Assembly: GCF_002354895.1 (NCBI RefSeq) | Contig: NZ_CP023439.1 | Location: 2,480,001 to 2,544,000, forward strand | Direction: 5' to 3' | Length of the DNA stretch: 64,000 nt | DNA from: Thauera sp. K11 | Lineage (GTDB): Bacteria; Pseudomonadota; Gammaproteobacteria; Burkholderiales; Rhodocyclaceae | In this document: in pieces, positions 16,836-24,495 of the stretch | Numbering within the stretch: the first letter of the stretch is position 1 | Layout: each line of letters opens with the position of its first letter | The notes under the pieces: model-generated | Database searches by the model: none | Seen by the model: the letters and a program-made list of their open reading frames with translations, nothing else | Told to the model about the DNA's origin: nothing | Made by a program: the position numbers and the translations under genes

Positions 16836-17677
16836 GCCGATCGTTCCTCGGCAGCGGAGTCGCCGGCGTGAACGCCCTGGAGGCTGGGAATCAGTTCCCA
16901 GGCGAGCTGGTGCATCACCGTGGACGCGCTCGGCATGACGCCGTCCCTCCGAGGCTCGTGCCGGTGCACCGGGATCCGCAGAGTGGCCGCCTCCTTGTAG
17001 GCCTTGGCGTGCGGCACGACGGTGTCGAGCACCGACACCCTGCCCTTCAGGCGGATGAAGTCCTCGCGGATGCCGCTCGCGATGAGACGGGCGTCGGCCG
17101 TGCGGTCCTGCCGGTAGATCACCGCCTTCACCGGCCCGAGCGTGGCGCCCAGGGCGCTGCCCGGCTCCAGCCGATCCAGCAGCTCCATCGTGCCGTCCTT
17201 GAACTCGCGCGCGGAGAGAACCTCCGGCGTGATCGGCGAGACGAGGATGTCGGCAGCCATGAGGGCCGCGTCCTGCAGAGGGCCGATAGCGCCCTGCGTG
17301 TCGATCAAGACGCAGTCGTAGGCGTTCGCCACGACGGCAGCCTGCAGTGCGAAACGCAGCCGGAATCCGCGGTCGATCCGGTTGAGCAGCCAGTTGGGGA
17401 GGTGTCCCTCGGGATCGTCGGACACGACGATGTCGAGATTCGGAAAGACCGTCGCCGTGATGCACGCAGCGGTGACCTCGCCGCGCAGGATCACCTCGGT
17501 GAGGCCGGCCGCCGGCTGCGCTGCCGCCAGCGGGAAGTACTTCGACAACGAGGGCTGGACGTCGGCGTCGACCAGCAGGACGCGCAGCCCCATGTCGGCC
17601 AGCAGGGCGCCGAGGTTGGCCGTGAGCGTCGTCTTGCCGACGCCGCCCTTGGTGCTGGTGATGGTGAACTTGATCAT
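16832..17677 (-). CDS. parA: ParA family partition ATPase
   Basis: This 281-aa protein has a deviant Walker A motif at 10-17 (KGGVGKTT), a Walker A'-like LLVDADVQPS near 35-44 and a Walker B-like DCVLIDTQGAIG near 120. These define a ParA/Soj-type P-loop ATPase. In SPI-7/PFGI-1 ICEs this gene is needed for maintenance of the excised circle. It leads the minus-strand operon parA-parB-DUF2857 and onward. A promoter-like element ends 33 bp before its start, shared with the alpA side of the sigma gene. The inverted repeat 17678-17721 spans its leader up to the start codon. Confidence 0.95.
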   Translation of the reverse strand: MIKFTITSTKGGVGKTTLTANLGALLADMGLRVLLVDADVQPSLSKYFPLAAAQPAAGLTEVILRGEVTAACITATVFPNLDIVVSDDPEGHLPNWLLNRIDRGFRLRFALQAAVVANAYDCVLIDTQGAIGPLQDAALMAADILVSPITPEVLSAREFKDGTMELLDRLEPGSALGATLGPVKAVIYRQDRTADARLIASGIREDFIRLKGRVSVLDTVVPHAKAYKEAATLRIPVHRHEPRRDGVMPSASTVMHQLAWELIPSLQGVHAGDSAAEERSA

Positions 17678-17721
17678 CGATTCCGTGCCGATTCAGGTCG
17701 GTCCTCAGGCATACGGAATCG
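17678..17721. promoter_or_regulatory. Inverted repeat in parA leader
   Basis: CGATTCCGT (17678-17686) and ACGGAATCG (17713-17721) are perfect 9-bp inverted arms separated by 26 bp. One arm touches the parA start codon; the other overlaps the GATTCCGTAT part of the promoter-like element. It could be a ParB or sigma/anti-repressor operator or an mRNA hairpin hiding the ribosome site. Confidence 0.5.
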
Positions 17722-17738
17722 CGTCGAAAAGTGTCGGG
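17711..17738 (-). promoter_or_regulatory. Promoter-like element upstream of parA (copy 1)
   Basis: On the minus strand CCCGACACTTTT is followed six bases later by GATTCCGTAT. The same two blocks with the same spacing occur on the plus strand at 18430-18457. This copy begins directly after the sigma-factor stop codon and ends 33 bp before parA, a standard promoter position. Confidence 0.65.
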
Positions 17739-18317
17739 CTACTCCTTCAAATAGTCGCCAAGCCCCTGATCTGCGAACACCCGACGGATGCGCTTGATCT
17801 CCTCGTACAGGGTGCCGCGGGGGATTTGGAGCCGCTCGGCGGCCTCTTTGATCGACAGCCCTTCCTCGCCGAGCATCTGGCACAGCTGCCGCTGGACCGG
17901 CGTCAGCCGAGCCAGGGCGCGGCCGATGTCGATGCGCGCGTGGTGGCGGTCGACGGCACCGGCCTCGTCCTGCTGGGTCGACTCCTCGTCGGCCAGCGTC
18001 AGGCCATCGTCCGAGCCGTCGAGCGCGGCATCGAGCGACAGCGCCTCCTGCTCTCCGGCGCGCTTGTCGGCCGCCCGCTCGCGGATCAGATCCGTGAGCT
18101 TGTTGCGGATGACCTGCGCCATGTAGCCCACGGGAGGCGCATCAGGATCGGGCGCGAGCTTCCGTCGCACCACGATCCAGTGCGCCAGGCACTCCTGCAT
18201 CAGATCGTCGAACTCCTCGCGCGCGAGGCTTCGAGACCGCCTCCTGAACTCACCCACCACCTTCTTCGTGACCGCGATCTCCCATCGCTGGAGACCCTCT
18301 CCCGCCTTGAGCACCAT
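17739..18317 (-). CDS. ECF-like sigma-70 family factor of the ICE
   Basis: This 192-aa protein has a sigma region 2 (EEFDDLMQECLAHWIVVRRKL, then VGYMAQVIRNKLTDLIRERA, about 35-85), an acidic linker and a region 4 helix-turn-helix (LTPVQRQLCQMLGEEGLSIKEAAERLQIPRGTLYEEIKRIRRVF, about 135-180). Region 3 is absent, as in ECF factors. The start ATG follows GGGGAGAG closely. It is flanked on both sides by copies of one 28-bp promoter-like element, one facing parA and one facing alpA. The simplest reading is that it directs transcription of the ICE maintenance operon. No anti-sigma gene is seen nearby. Confidence 0.88.
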   Translation of the reverse strand: MVLKAGEGLQRWEIAVTKKVVGEFRRRSRSLAREEFDDLMQECLAHWIVVRRKLAPDPDAPPVGYMAQVIRNKLTDLIRERAADKRAGEQEALSLDAALDGSDDGLTLADEESTQQDEAGAVDRHHARIDIGRALARLTPVQRQLCQMLGEEGLSIKEAAERLQIPRGTLYEEIKRIRRVFADQGLGDYLKE

Positions 18318-18640
18318 CTCTCTCCCCGTCGGTTGCCTGACGGGGAGGTGATCGAGCGGGCGCTAGGGCAGAAAGAGCGACGAACGACCTAGGTCGAGCG
18401 CATAAGGCGGAAGCACTAGAGAAGCGCGTCCCGACACTTTTGGGTGGGATTCCGTATCCGGAGACCAAGGGCCTCGCGATAGGTGGCGAATGCCGGCGAT
18501 CGATGACAAGAGGCGCCAGGACGCCGCGCGTGGGCCCCGAGGTTCGCGAGCCGCCGAGTCAGTGGCGGCGCGCGAGGTCGACGGTTCCGAGAGTCGGTCG
18601 GAGGCGCCGCGGTGGCCCCTGGACCGAGAACGGGGGGCGG
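18318..18640. other. Regulatory stretch between sigma and AlpA-type genes
   Basis: These 323 bp contain no convincing gene. A plus-strand promoter-like element sits at 18430-18457, leaving a leader of about 180 nt before the AlpA-type start at 18641. Open frames across 18440-18640 have codon content unlike the downstream gene. A stem (CCCCGTC / GACGGGG) near 18323-18343 lies just upstream of the sigma start. Confidence 0.5.
18430..18457 (+). promoter_or_regulatory. Promoter-like element facing alpA (copy 2)
   Basis: CCCGACACTTTT, six variable bases, then GATTCCGTAT: identical in 22 of 28 positions and in spacing to the element ahead of parA, but in unrelated flanking sequence and on the opposite strand. 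Conservation of two blocks with a variable spacer is what a sigma-factor promoter would look like. Confidence 0.65.
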
Positions 18641-19117
18641 ATGAAACGCGGGAATCAGTTCACGGACGTGGCGCGGGCGGCCGGAGCCGGCGGGCCGCAG
18701 GCGACGCCTGCCGTACTCGACGGTGTCGTCGAAGAAGATCGCGATGCCGGCCGAAATGGCGCCGCAGCGCTTCGGCATGCGGTACGCGAGACCGAGCTGC
18801 CGAGCGCGTTCGACGCGCGGGCGATCCGGGATCTGTACAAAGCTGCGCCGACCGATCCGAAGGGACTGCGACGCACGATCCGCCGCAGCGAGCTACGTCA
18901 AATCGTCCCGCTGGCGGATTCGACGATCTACGAGCTGGAGCGCCGCGGGGAATTCCCGCAGCGGTTCTATCTCACGGCGCGCTGCGTGGTGTGGGACCTG
19001 GCCGAGGTGATGGCCTGGCTGCAGAGTCGGCGAGCGGCCGGGAGCATCGGGGTGAAGAAGGCGCCGGCGCCGGATGTTCGAAAGAGGAAAGGCCGGCCGA
19101 TCAGCGCGAAGGGGTAA
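18641..19117 (+). CDS. AlpA-type helix-turn-helix regulator
   Basis: This 158-aa protein starts at the ATG at 18641, preceded by a GGGGGG run; a longer frame from 18440 has no protein-like content. The C-terminal half has the AlpA/MerR-like DNA-binding pattern IRRSELRQIVPLADSTIYELERRGEFPQRFYLTARCVVWDLAEVMAWLQSRR. That pattern is used by excisionase-activating regulators of prophages and ICEs. The N-terminal 70 residues are Ala/Gly-rich and probably disordered, and the C-terminal tail is basic (DVRKRKGRPISAKG). It probably controls integrase or excision genes. The sigma-linked promoter copy lies upstream. Confidence 0.82.
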   Translation: MKRGNQFTDVARAAGAGGPQATPAVLDGVVEEDRDAGRNGAAALRHAVRETELPSAFDARAIRDLYKAAPTDPKGLRRTIRRSELRQIVPLADSTIYELERRGEFPQRFYLTARCVVWDLAEVMAWLQSRRAAGSIGVKKAPAPDVRKRKGRPISAKG

Positions 19118-19162
19118 GACGACCAACAAAACAGCCCCATCAAGGCCTGACCGCCTTCCGCT

Positions 19163-19172
19163 GACACGTGTC
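19163..19172. promoter_or_regulatory. Palindromic operator candidate upstream of S24 gene
   Basis: GACACGTGTC is a perfect 10-bp palindrome overlapping a possible -35 (CTGACA) 31 bp before the S24 protease gene. A following GCGTGT partly repeats one arm. It is a plausible autoregulatory site for that protein. Confidence 0.45.
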
Positions 19173-19202
19173 GCGTGTTACTCTTGATTTCGTCACAAAA
19201 TC

Positions 19203-19793
19203 ATGCGGCCGCAGCCATCCAAATCTCGCCATGGTGGAACCCGACCGGGTGCCGGGCGAAAGGCCGCCTACGGCGAGCCCACCAAGACCATTAGAGTGCC
19301 GCACAGCCTCCTGCCCGTGGTCGTGGGGTACCTGGATGCTATGAAGCGCACGCCTGCTGGTACCGCTCACGGCGTAGACCTGAGGCCCATCGCGACAATT
19401 CGAGCCGTCGCTGTCGTGCCTGCCCTCGGGCGCCGAGTTCATGCTGGTAAACCCACTTCAGGCGACGACTACCAAGAAGATGCCGTCGACCTCGGCAGGC
19501 ACCTGGTGCGCGACCCTAGCAGCACATTCGTCATGAAAGTCGACGGCTGGTCGATGCGGGACGCTGGCATCGCCGACGGAGACGAATTGGTGGTCGACCG
19601 TGGTGTGGCGGCTGAGAATGGACGAATCGTCATTGCCGACATCGACGGCGAACTGACTGTCAAACGCTTGAAGCGAACGGCCACCGGTTGGCTGCTGAAG
19701 GCCAGCAACCCCGACTTCGCCGATGTCCCCATCGGCGATAAGAATGACCTGCACATTTGGGGTGTCGTCACGCGCGTGCTACGCGCGGTGTAG
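19203..19793 (+). CDS. UmuD/LexA-like S24 autoprotease with N-terminal DNA-binding-like region
   Basis: This 196-aa protein has a C-terminal S24 peptidase domain with a candidate cleavage site Ala81-Gly82, nucleophile Ser117 (GWSM instead of the usual GDSM) and general base Lys154 (TVKRL). The distances 81 to 117 (36) and 117 to 154 (37) equal those of E. coli UmuD (24, 60, 97). Instead of UmuD's short tail it has about 80 N-terminal residues with GGTRPGAGRK and then EPTKTIRVPHSLLPVVVGYLDAM, which could fold as a ribbon-helix-helix. It heads the DUF5131-TcmP-TcmP operon and no umuC follows. The likely role is a RecA-sensitive repressor of that operon (inference). Confidence 0.85.
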   Translation: MRPQPSKSRHGGTRPGAGRKAAYGEPTKTIRVPHSLLPVVVGYLDAMKRTPAGTAHGVDLRPIATIRAVAVVPALGRRVHAGKPTSGDDYQEDAVDLGRHLVRDPSSTFVMKVDGWSMRDAGIADGDELVVDRGVAAENGRIVIADIDGELTVKRLKRTATGWLLKASNPDFADVPIGDKNDLHIWGVVTRVLRAV

Positions 19794-19829
19794 ACACCTG
19801 CACAAACCATTGAGAACTAGGAGGGCCTC

Positions 19830-20576
19830 ATGTCGCAAGCAAGCCGAATCGAGTGGACCGAGGCGACTTGGAATCCGACCGTGGGTTGCACGAAGATTTC
19901 GCCCGGGTGCAAGCACTGCTACGCCGAGTCGATGGCCAGGCGGCTGAAGGCCATGGGCACGCCGGGCTACGAGAACGGCTTCAAGCTCACGATCTTGCCG
20001 GATCGCCTGGTGGAACCACTCGCGCGCAAGAAGCCGACGGTGTACTTCGTGAACTCGATGTCCGACCTCTTCCACAAAGGCGTGGATGACAAGTACATCG
20101 CCCAGGTCTTCGATGTGATCAGTCAGTGCCCTCAGCACACCTTCCAAGTGCTGACCAAGCGAGCGGATCGCATGGCCACCTTCTTCCGGACGCACGACGT
20201 GCCCAGGAACGCCTGGATGGGCGTCTCCGTCGAGGACCGCAAGTACGGCGTGCCTCGTATCGAGTGCTTGCGCAAGGTAGACGCGCGCATCCGCTTCTTG
20301 TCCGTCGAGCCACTGCTAGAAGATGTCGGCGAACTCAACCTAACCGACATTCAGTGGGTGATCGTCGGGGGTGAGTCTGGCCCGAAGGCACGTCCGATGA
20401 AACTGGAATGGGTCGAGAATATTCGCCAACAATGTGACGACCAGGGAGTGCAGTTCTTCTTCAAGCAGTGGGGTGGCTGGGGGGCAGACGGCAAACGTCG
20501 CTCCAAGAAGGCCAACGGCCGCTTGCTTGGGGGCAGGACCTGGGACGACATGCCAGCACTGACCGCCCACGTCTGA
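19830..20576 (+). CDS. DUF5131 (phage Gp37/Gp68) three-Cys protein
   Basis: This 248-aa protein has the family opening IEWTEATWNPTVGCTKISPGCKHCYAE with three cysteines (Cys20, Cys27, Cys30; C-x6-C-x2-C). This arrangement resembles a radical-SAM iron-sulfur site with unusual spacing. Other landmarks are YFVNSMSDLFH, FQVLTKRADRM, WMGVSVED, RFLSVEPLLEDVG, WVIVGGESGPKARPM and FFFKQWGGW. The family occurs in phages and mobile elements, has no established reaction, and is regularly encoded beside TcmP proteins. AGGAGG precedes the start. The two TcmP genes follow directly, so the three probably form one pathway modifying a nucleic acid or other macromolecule (inference). Confidence 0.92.
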   Translation: MSQASRIEWTEATWNPTVGCTKISPGCKHCYAESMARRLKAMGTPGYENGFKLTILPDRLVEPLARKKPTVYFVNSMSDLFHKGVDDKYIAQVFDVISQCPQHTFQVLTKRADRMATFFRTHDVPRNAWMGVSVEDRKYGVPRIECLRKVDARIRFLSVEPLLEDVGELNLTDIQWVIVGGESGPKARPMKLEWVENIRQQCDDQGVQFFFKQWGGWGADGKRRSKKANGRLLGGRTWDDMPALTAHV

Positions 20577-20584
20577 ATAAACGC

Positions 20585-21859
20585 ATGACGCTGAAACAGT
20601 ACAACTGGAAAGACGGCCCCGACCTCATCCAGCAACACAGCGTCGCCAAGCACCGCATCCTTGAGGCTTACCTCGCGGCGTACTTCCGCACCCTCGTCAG
20701 CTCGCCGAACCAAGACGTTCTGAAACTGACGCTGGTTGATGGATTTGCGGGCGGCGGACTGTACGTTCACAACGACACGCGCGAGCCCGTCAAGGGTTCG
20801 CCCTTCATTTTCCTCGAAGCCACGCGCGAGGCCGAGTTCCTGATCAATAAGGACCGGCGCAAGCCCGTCCACCTCCAGGTCGACTACTTCTTCACCGAGG
20901 CCGACCGCCACGCGCACATGCACCTCGACAAGGTGCTGCGCGAAGCGGGCTACGGCGACAGGATCGGAAACGGCATCTACATCGACCACGCACGATTCCA
21001 AGACAAAGCCGACGCGATCATCGAGTTCATAAAGCGCAAGAGCCCACGCAACGGCCGCTCGATCTTCGCGCTCGATCAATACGGCTACAAGGAAGTGCCG
21101 ACGCACCTGCTGCGCAAGATTTTTGCTGCGTTACCAAGCGCTGAGGTGATCCTGACATTCGGCGTCGACTCGTTCATGAACTTTGCCAGCGACGGCGACC
21201 AGGTCAAGGACCTGCTCAACGGCCTCGGCATACCGGACATCTTCGGCGGCCGATCAGTTGAGGAGATCAAGGCCTCCGACCGTGACTGGCGGCTCTTCCT
21301 GCAGAGTACGCTCTACCGTCGACTCGTCGAGAACAGCGGCGCCCGCCACTTCACGCCGTTCTTCATCCGCAATCGCGGTGGACATGGTGACTACTGGCTG
21401 ATCCACATGTCCCAGCATCATCGCGCTCGTGACGTGATGACAGAAGTGCACTGGGCCAACAACAACTACTTCATCCACTACGGCGGCGCGGGTCTAGACA
21501 TGTTCCAGATGGTCGGCTACGACCCTGTGCATGATGCGGACTACCTTCAGCAGTCGCCCTTAGGGTTCGAGTTCGACGATATCGCCCGGCGCGCAAGCAT
21601 CGCTGCGCTCAACGAGCACATCCCGCGGCGTGTCTATGCAAACGACGCTGGAATTAGCTTCGGCGAGCTGTTTGCGACTACCTGCAACAGCTCTCCGGCG
21701 TCGGCGCGAATCTACCGCCAGTCGATCGGCACACTCCTCGATGAACAGGCCCTCGAGATCGTTGGAGCCGACGGCACCAAGCGCCGATCGTCTGCCCAAA
21801 TCAAGGACAGCGACCAGATCATGTCGCCACCGCAGCGCACACTCTTCATGGCTGTCTGA
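20585..21859 (+). CDS. tcmP: Three-Cys-motif partner protein TcmP (copy 1)
   Basis: This 424-aa protein starts at the ATG at 20585, only 8 bp after the DUF5131 gene. It carries the TcmP opening (NWKDGPDLIQQHSVAKHRILEAYL), a class I methyltransferase-like glycine loop VDGFAGGG (51-58), and an acidic/aromatic motif ALDQYGYKEVP (162-172) at the position of the catalytic DPPY-like loop. The C-terminal half (about 220-424) is specific to this copy. TcmP proteins are named for their partnership with three-Cys proteins; a methyltransferase-like function is suggested by fold motifs but unproved. It differs strongly from the second copy downstream, so they are not a recent duplication. Confidence 0.85.
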   Translation: MTLKQYNWKDGPDLIQQHSVAKHRILEAYLAAYFRTLVSSPNQDVLKLTLVDGFAGGGLYVHNDTREPVKGSPFIFLEATREAEFLINKDRRKPVHLQVDYFFTEADRHAHMHLDKVLREAGYGDRIGNGIYIDHARFQDKADAIIEFIKRKSPRNGRSIFALDQYGYKEVPTHLLRKIFAALPSAEVILTFGVDSFMNFASDGDQVKDLLNGLGIPDIFGGRSVEEIKASDRDWRLFLQSTLYRRLVENSGARHFTPFFIRNRGGHGDYWLIHMSQHHRARDVMTEVHWANNNYFIHYGGAGLDMFQMVGYDPVHDADYLQQSPLGFEFDDIARRASIAALNEHIPRRVYANDAGISFGELFATTCNSSPASARIYRQSIGTLLDEQALEIVGADGTKRRSSAQIKDSDQIMSPPQRTLFMAV

Positions 21860-21898
21860 GCCTTGCGCGGATAAACGTCGCCACGGGAGTCGCTGAAC

Positions 21899-23083
21899 TT
21901 GACTTCGATCATTCCGGAGACGTACGAAGGGCGCGAGCAGGCTCTGGTGAAGCATGCGCTGCTCAAGAGCTACCTTGAAAAGCTTGTGCTCATCATCGGC
22001 ATGAGCGCCAAGAAGGCAGGGCGCGCAGAGATCTGCTTCGTGGACTGCTTTGCCGGCCCCTGGGGCGCACCGGATGACGACCTTGAGGGCACGTCGATCT
22101 CCTTGTCGCTGAAGACGCTCGCCGCATGCAAGGAGAAGTTGGCAACGCTCGGCGTCGACGCCACGATGCGCGCCCTGTACGTGGAGAAGGACAAGGGGGC
22201 ATTCGATCGGCTCGCGAGATATCTGGGTTCGAAGGCGCCGCCCTCGGTCGATCGGGCTTGTCTGCATGGCGACTTCGTAGACCTGCGAGGTGACATCCTG
22301 ACGTGGTGCGGGTCGGGCTCCTTCACGTTCTTCTTCGTCGACCCCAAGGGCTGGAAAGACATCGTGATCGAGATGATGAGACCGTTGCTTGAACGCCCTC
22401 GGTCTGAATTCCTGATCAACTTTGCCTACAACTTCATCAATCGCACAGCGTCGATGTCAGTCTGGCAGGAAGCGATGGCGAAGCTGCTGGGGTCGACTGT
22501 GAACCTTGACGGCCTGCAGCCCGCCGAGCGTGAAGAGGCGCTCGTCAACGCGTATCGCAATAGCCTCAAGGCATGCGTTCCCGTTGGCCGCCCTGATTAC
22601 CGGGCTCGGTCAGCCTACGTCACAGTGCTCGACCCCTTACACCGGCGAACGAAGTACCACCTCGTGTATCTGACCAGCCATCCAACGGGCATTGTCGAGT
22701 TCATGGAAATCTCCGAACGAGTGGACCTCGTCCAGCGGCAGGTTCGCGCTGCCAAGCAGATCGACGTTCGACAGCAAAGGACGGGCGTCGCCGACATGTT
22801 CGGCACGGACGCGCTGCCCAAACCGGCGGACGGTCGCTGCAGCCCCGATGATGTTGATGCCTTCTGGCGCCAGTATCTCGCAGCGGGCGAACGGCGTGTC
22901 GGAACTGCTGATTTCGCAGACATTCTTGAGGCCACGAACTGGCTTCCGGGTGAGCTGCAAAGCTCGCTCGTTCGCCTCGTGAAGGCAGGAGTCGTGCGCA
23001 ATTTGGACGCCGATGCTTCGAGGAGGCGATCGAAGCCGCTTCACTTCGACAAGGCAGAACGCCTTCAACTCGCCCAGAGCTGA
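21899..23083 (+). CDS. tcmP: Three-Cys-motif partner protein TcmP (copy 2)
   Basis: This 394-aa protein starts at a TTG with GGGAG upstream. It has a methyltransferase-like loop CFVDCFAGPWGAP (46-58) and the motif FFFVDPKGWKDI (144-155) matching the catalytic loop of TcmP proteins. Its C-terminal part (about 310-394) looks like a winged helix (VGTADFADILEATNWLPGELQSSLVRLVKAGVV). Sequence similarity to copy 1 is limited to the motifs. It ends the plus-strand operon and converges on the integrase gene 127 bp away. Two non-identical TcmPs beside one three-Cys protein suggest a heteromeric complex or two target specificities (inference). Confidence 0.85.
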   Translation: MTSIIPETYEGREQALVKHALLKSYLEKLVLIIGMSAKKAGRAEICFVDCFAGPWGAPDDDLEGTSISLSLKTLAACKEKLATLGVDATMRALYVEKDKGAFDRLARYLGSKAPPSVDRACLHGDFVDLRGDILTWCGSGSFTFFFVDPKGWKDIVIEMMRPLLERPRSEFLINFAYNFINRTASMSVWQEAMAKLLGSTVNLDGLQPAEREEALVNAYRNSLKACVPVGRPDYRARSAYVTVLDPLHRRTKYHLVYLTSHPTGIVEFMEISERVDLVQRQVRAAKQIDVRQQRTGVADMFGTDALPKPADGRCSPDDVDAFWRQYLAAGERRVGTADFADILEATNWLPGELQSSLVRLVKAGVVRNLDADASRRRSKPLHFDKAERLQLAQS

Positions 23084-23210
23084 CAGCAACCCGACGTACG
23101 GGCGGCCCTGCCAACGTCGACCTGATTGCTTCTGACGACAGTCGACCAGACCGCGTGCACCGGGAACGCGTCGTAGCAGCGTCCGCTCCCAAGAGTTGCG
23201 TCGAAGCCAC

Positions 23211-24470
23211 TCATATCGGCGCTGCCGTCGTTACCACCTTCATCGTCGGTGGCAGCAGCGTCGGCGTGTGCGTCTTCCCCGCCACCCAGGCGTCGATCAT
23301 GTCGGCCCACTCCTGCAGCATGTGACGTCGCTGCTCTGCGTACTCCGCCTTGTTGTAGACGCCGCGCGATGAGCGCCCGTCTTCGTGGGCCAGACACTTC
23401 TCGATCCAGTCGCTGTTGAAGCCGAGCTCATTCAGGATGGTCGAGCCAGTGCGGCGCAGGTCGTGCACCGTGAACGGCTCGAGCGGCAGCTTCGCTTCCT
23501 TTGCGCGCTCCGCGACGATCTGGGTGACCCGGTTCAGGGTCGCCTTCGACATGCAGCGATCGGCGTCGTAGCGCGAAGGCAGCAGGAACCTGGAGCCGCT
23601 CGCGCAGGTGCGCAGCGCCACCATGATGTCGAGTGCCTGCTGCGACAGATACACGTTGTGGGGCTTGCCAGCCTTCATGCGGCTCTTCGGGATCGTCCAG
23701 ACGGCGTTCTCGAAGTCGACCTCGTCCCAGGTGGCCTCGATCAGTTCGCTCTTGCGCACGAGCGTCAGCAGGATCAGGCGCAGCGCCAGGCGGATGGTCG
23801 GCAGGGTTGCGGTGGCGTCCAGCACGCGGTGCATGACGCGGATCTCGGACGGCGACAGCGCGCGGTCCTTTGCGACGAACGTCGCGATCGACGAGGGGCC
23901 AACTTCGTCCGCCGGGTTCGGCGCCTTCTCGCCGTGCAGGGCTGCGAAGCCGAAGACCTGCTTGACGATGTCGCGCACGTGCACGGCGGTGGCCGGCGCG
24001 CCGCGCGCCTTGACCTTGGCGCACAGGTTGCGCAGGTCTTCCGGGCTGATCTCCGCCATCAGGCGGTTGCGGAAGGCCGGCAGGATGTCCCGGTCGATGA
24101 TGCTCTTGCGCATCGACTTGGTGCTCTCGGCCATCCTGGCCTCTTCCAGCCAGCGTTTGGTGAACTCCTCGAAGGTCTTGGCCTCGGCCGTTCTGAGCTT
24201 CTCGCGCTGCTTCTCCTGGGAGGGAGATCGGCCTTCGGCGATCGCCTTGCGCGCTTCCACGCAGCGCTCGCGCGCCATCAGCAGCGAGATCCCGTCCTTG
24301 GACCCGTAGCGGCCGATCGTGAGCGTCTCCCGCCGGCCGTTGAGCCGGTAGTCGAGACGGAAAGTGATCGTGCCCTTGGGAGAGACGGTCACGTACATCC
24401 CGTCCCGGTCGGCGATCTTGTAGGTGGTGGCCTGGGGCTTGATGCCCCTGAGCGTGCCATCGGACAGCAT
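23211..24470 (-). CDS. int: Tyrosine recombinase/integrase (P4-type)
   Basis: This 419-aa protein starts at the ATG at 24470 with AGGAGG upstream (a GTG at 24506 is an alternative). It has an N-terminal DUF4102 arm-binding domain (LSDGTLRGIKPQATTYKIADRDGMYVTVSPKG), a core-binding domain and the catalytic domain. Catalytic residues are Arg239 (LTLVRKSEL), the pair His336 and Arg339 (HDLRR), His362 (LAHEDG) and Tyr372 (GVYNKAEY), so it should be active. Its position next to the guaA 3' end and its transcription in the same direction as guaA mark guaA as the attachment site. TTTACCGTCA repeats upstream are candidate arm sites. Confidence 0.95.
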   Translation of the reverse strand: MLSDGTLRGIKPQATTYKIADRDGMYVTVSPKGTITFRLDYRLNGRRETLTIGRYGSKDGISLLMARERCVEARKAIAEGRSPSQEKQREKLRTAEAKTFEEFTKRWLEEARMAESTKSMRKSIIDRDILPAFRNRLMAEISPEDLRNLCAKVKARGAPATAVHVRDIVKQVFGFAALHGEKAPNPADEVGPSSIATFVAKDRALSPSEIRVMHRVLDATATLPTIRLALRLILLTLVRKSELIEATWDEVDFENAVWTIPKSRMKAGKPHNVYLSQQALDIMVALRTCASGSRFLLPSRYDADRCMSKATLNRVTQIVAERAKEAKLPLEPFTVHDLRRTGSTILNELGFNSDWIEKCLAHEDGRSSRGVYNKAEYAEQRRHMLQEWADMIDAWVAGKTHTPTLLPPTMKVVTTAAPI

Positions 24471-24495
24471 CGGCGGTCCCTCCTCTCGGGGGGAT

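Noticed and set aside
18440..18640. N-terminal extension of the AlpA-type regulator
   Set aside because: Begins inside the promoter-like element and has Arg/Gly/Pro composition unlike the downstream protein; the ATG at 18641 has a strong purine-rich ribosome site.
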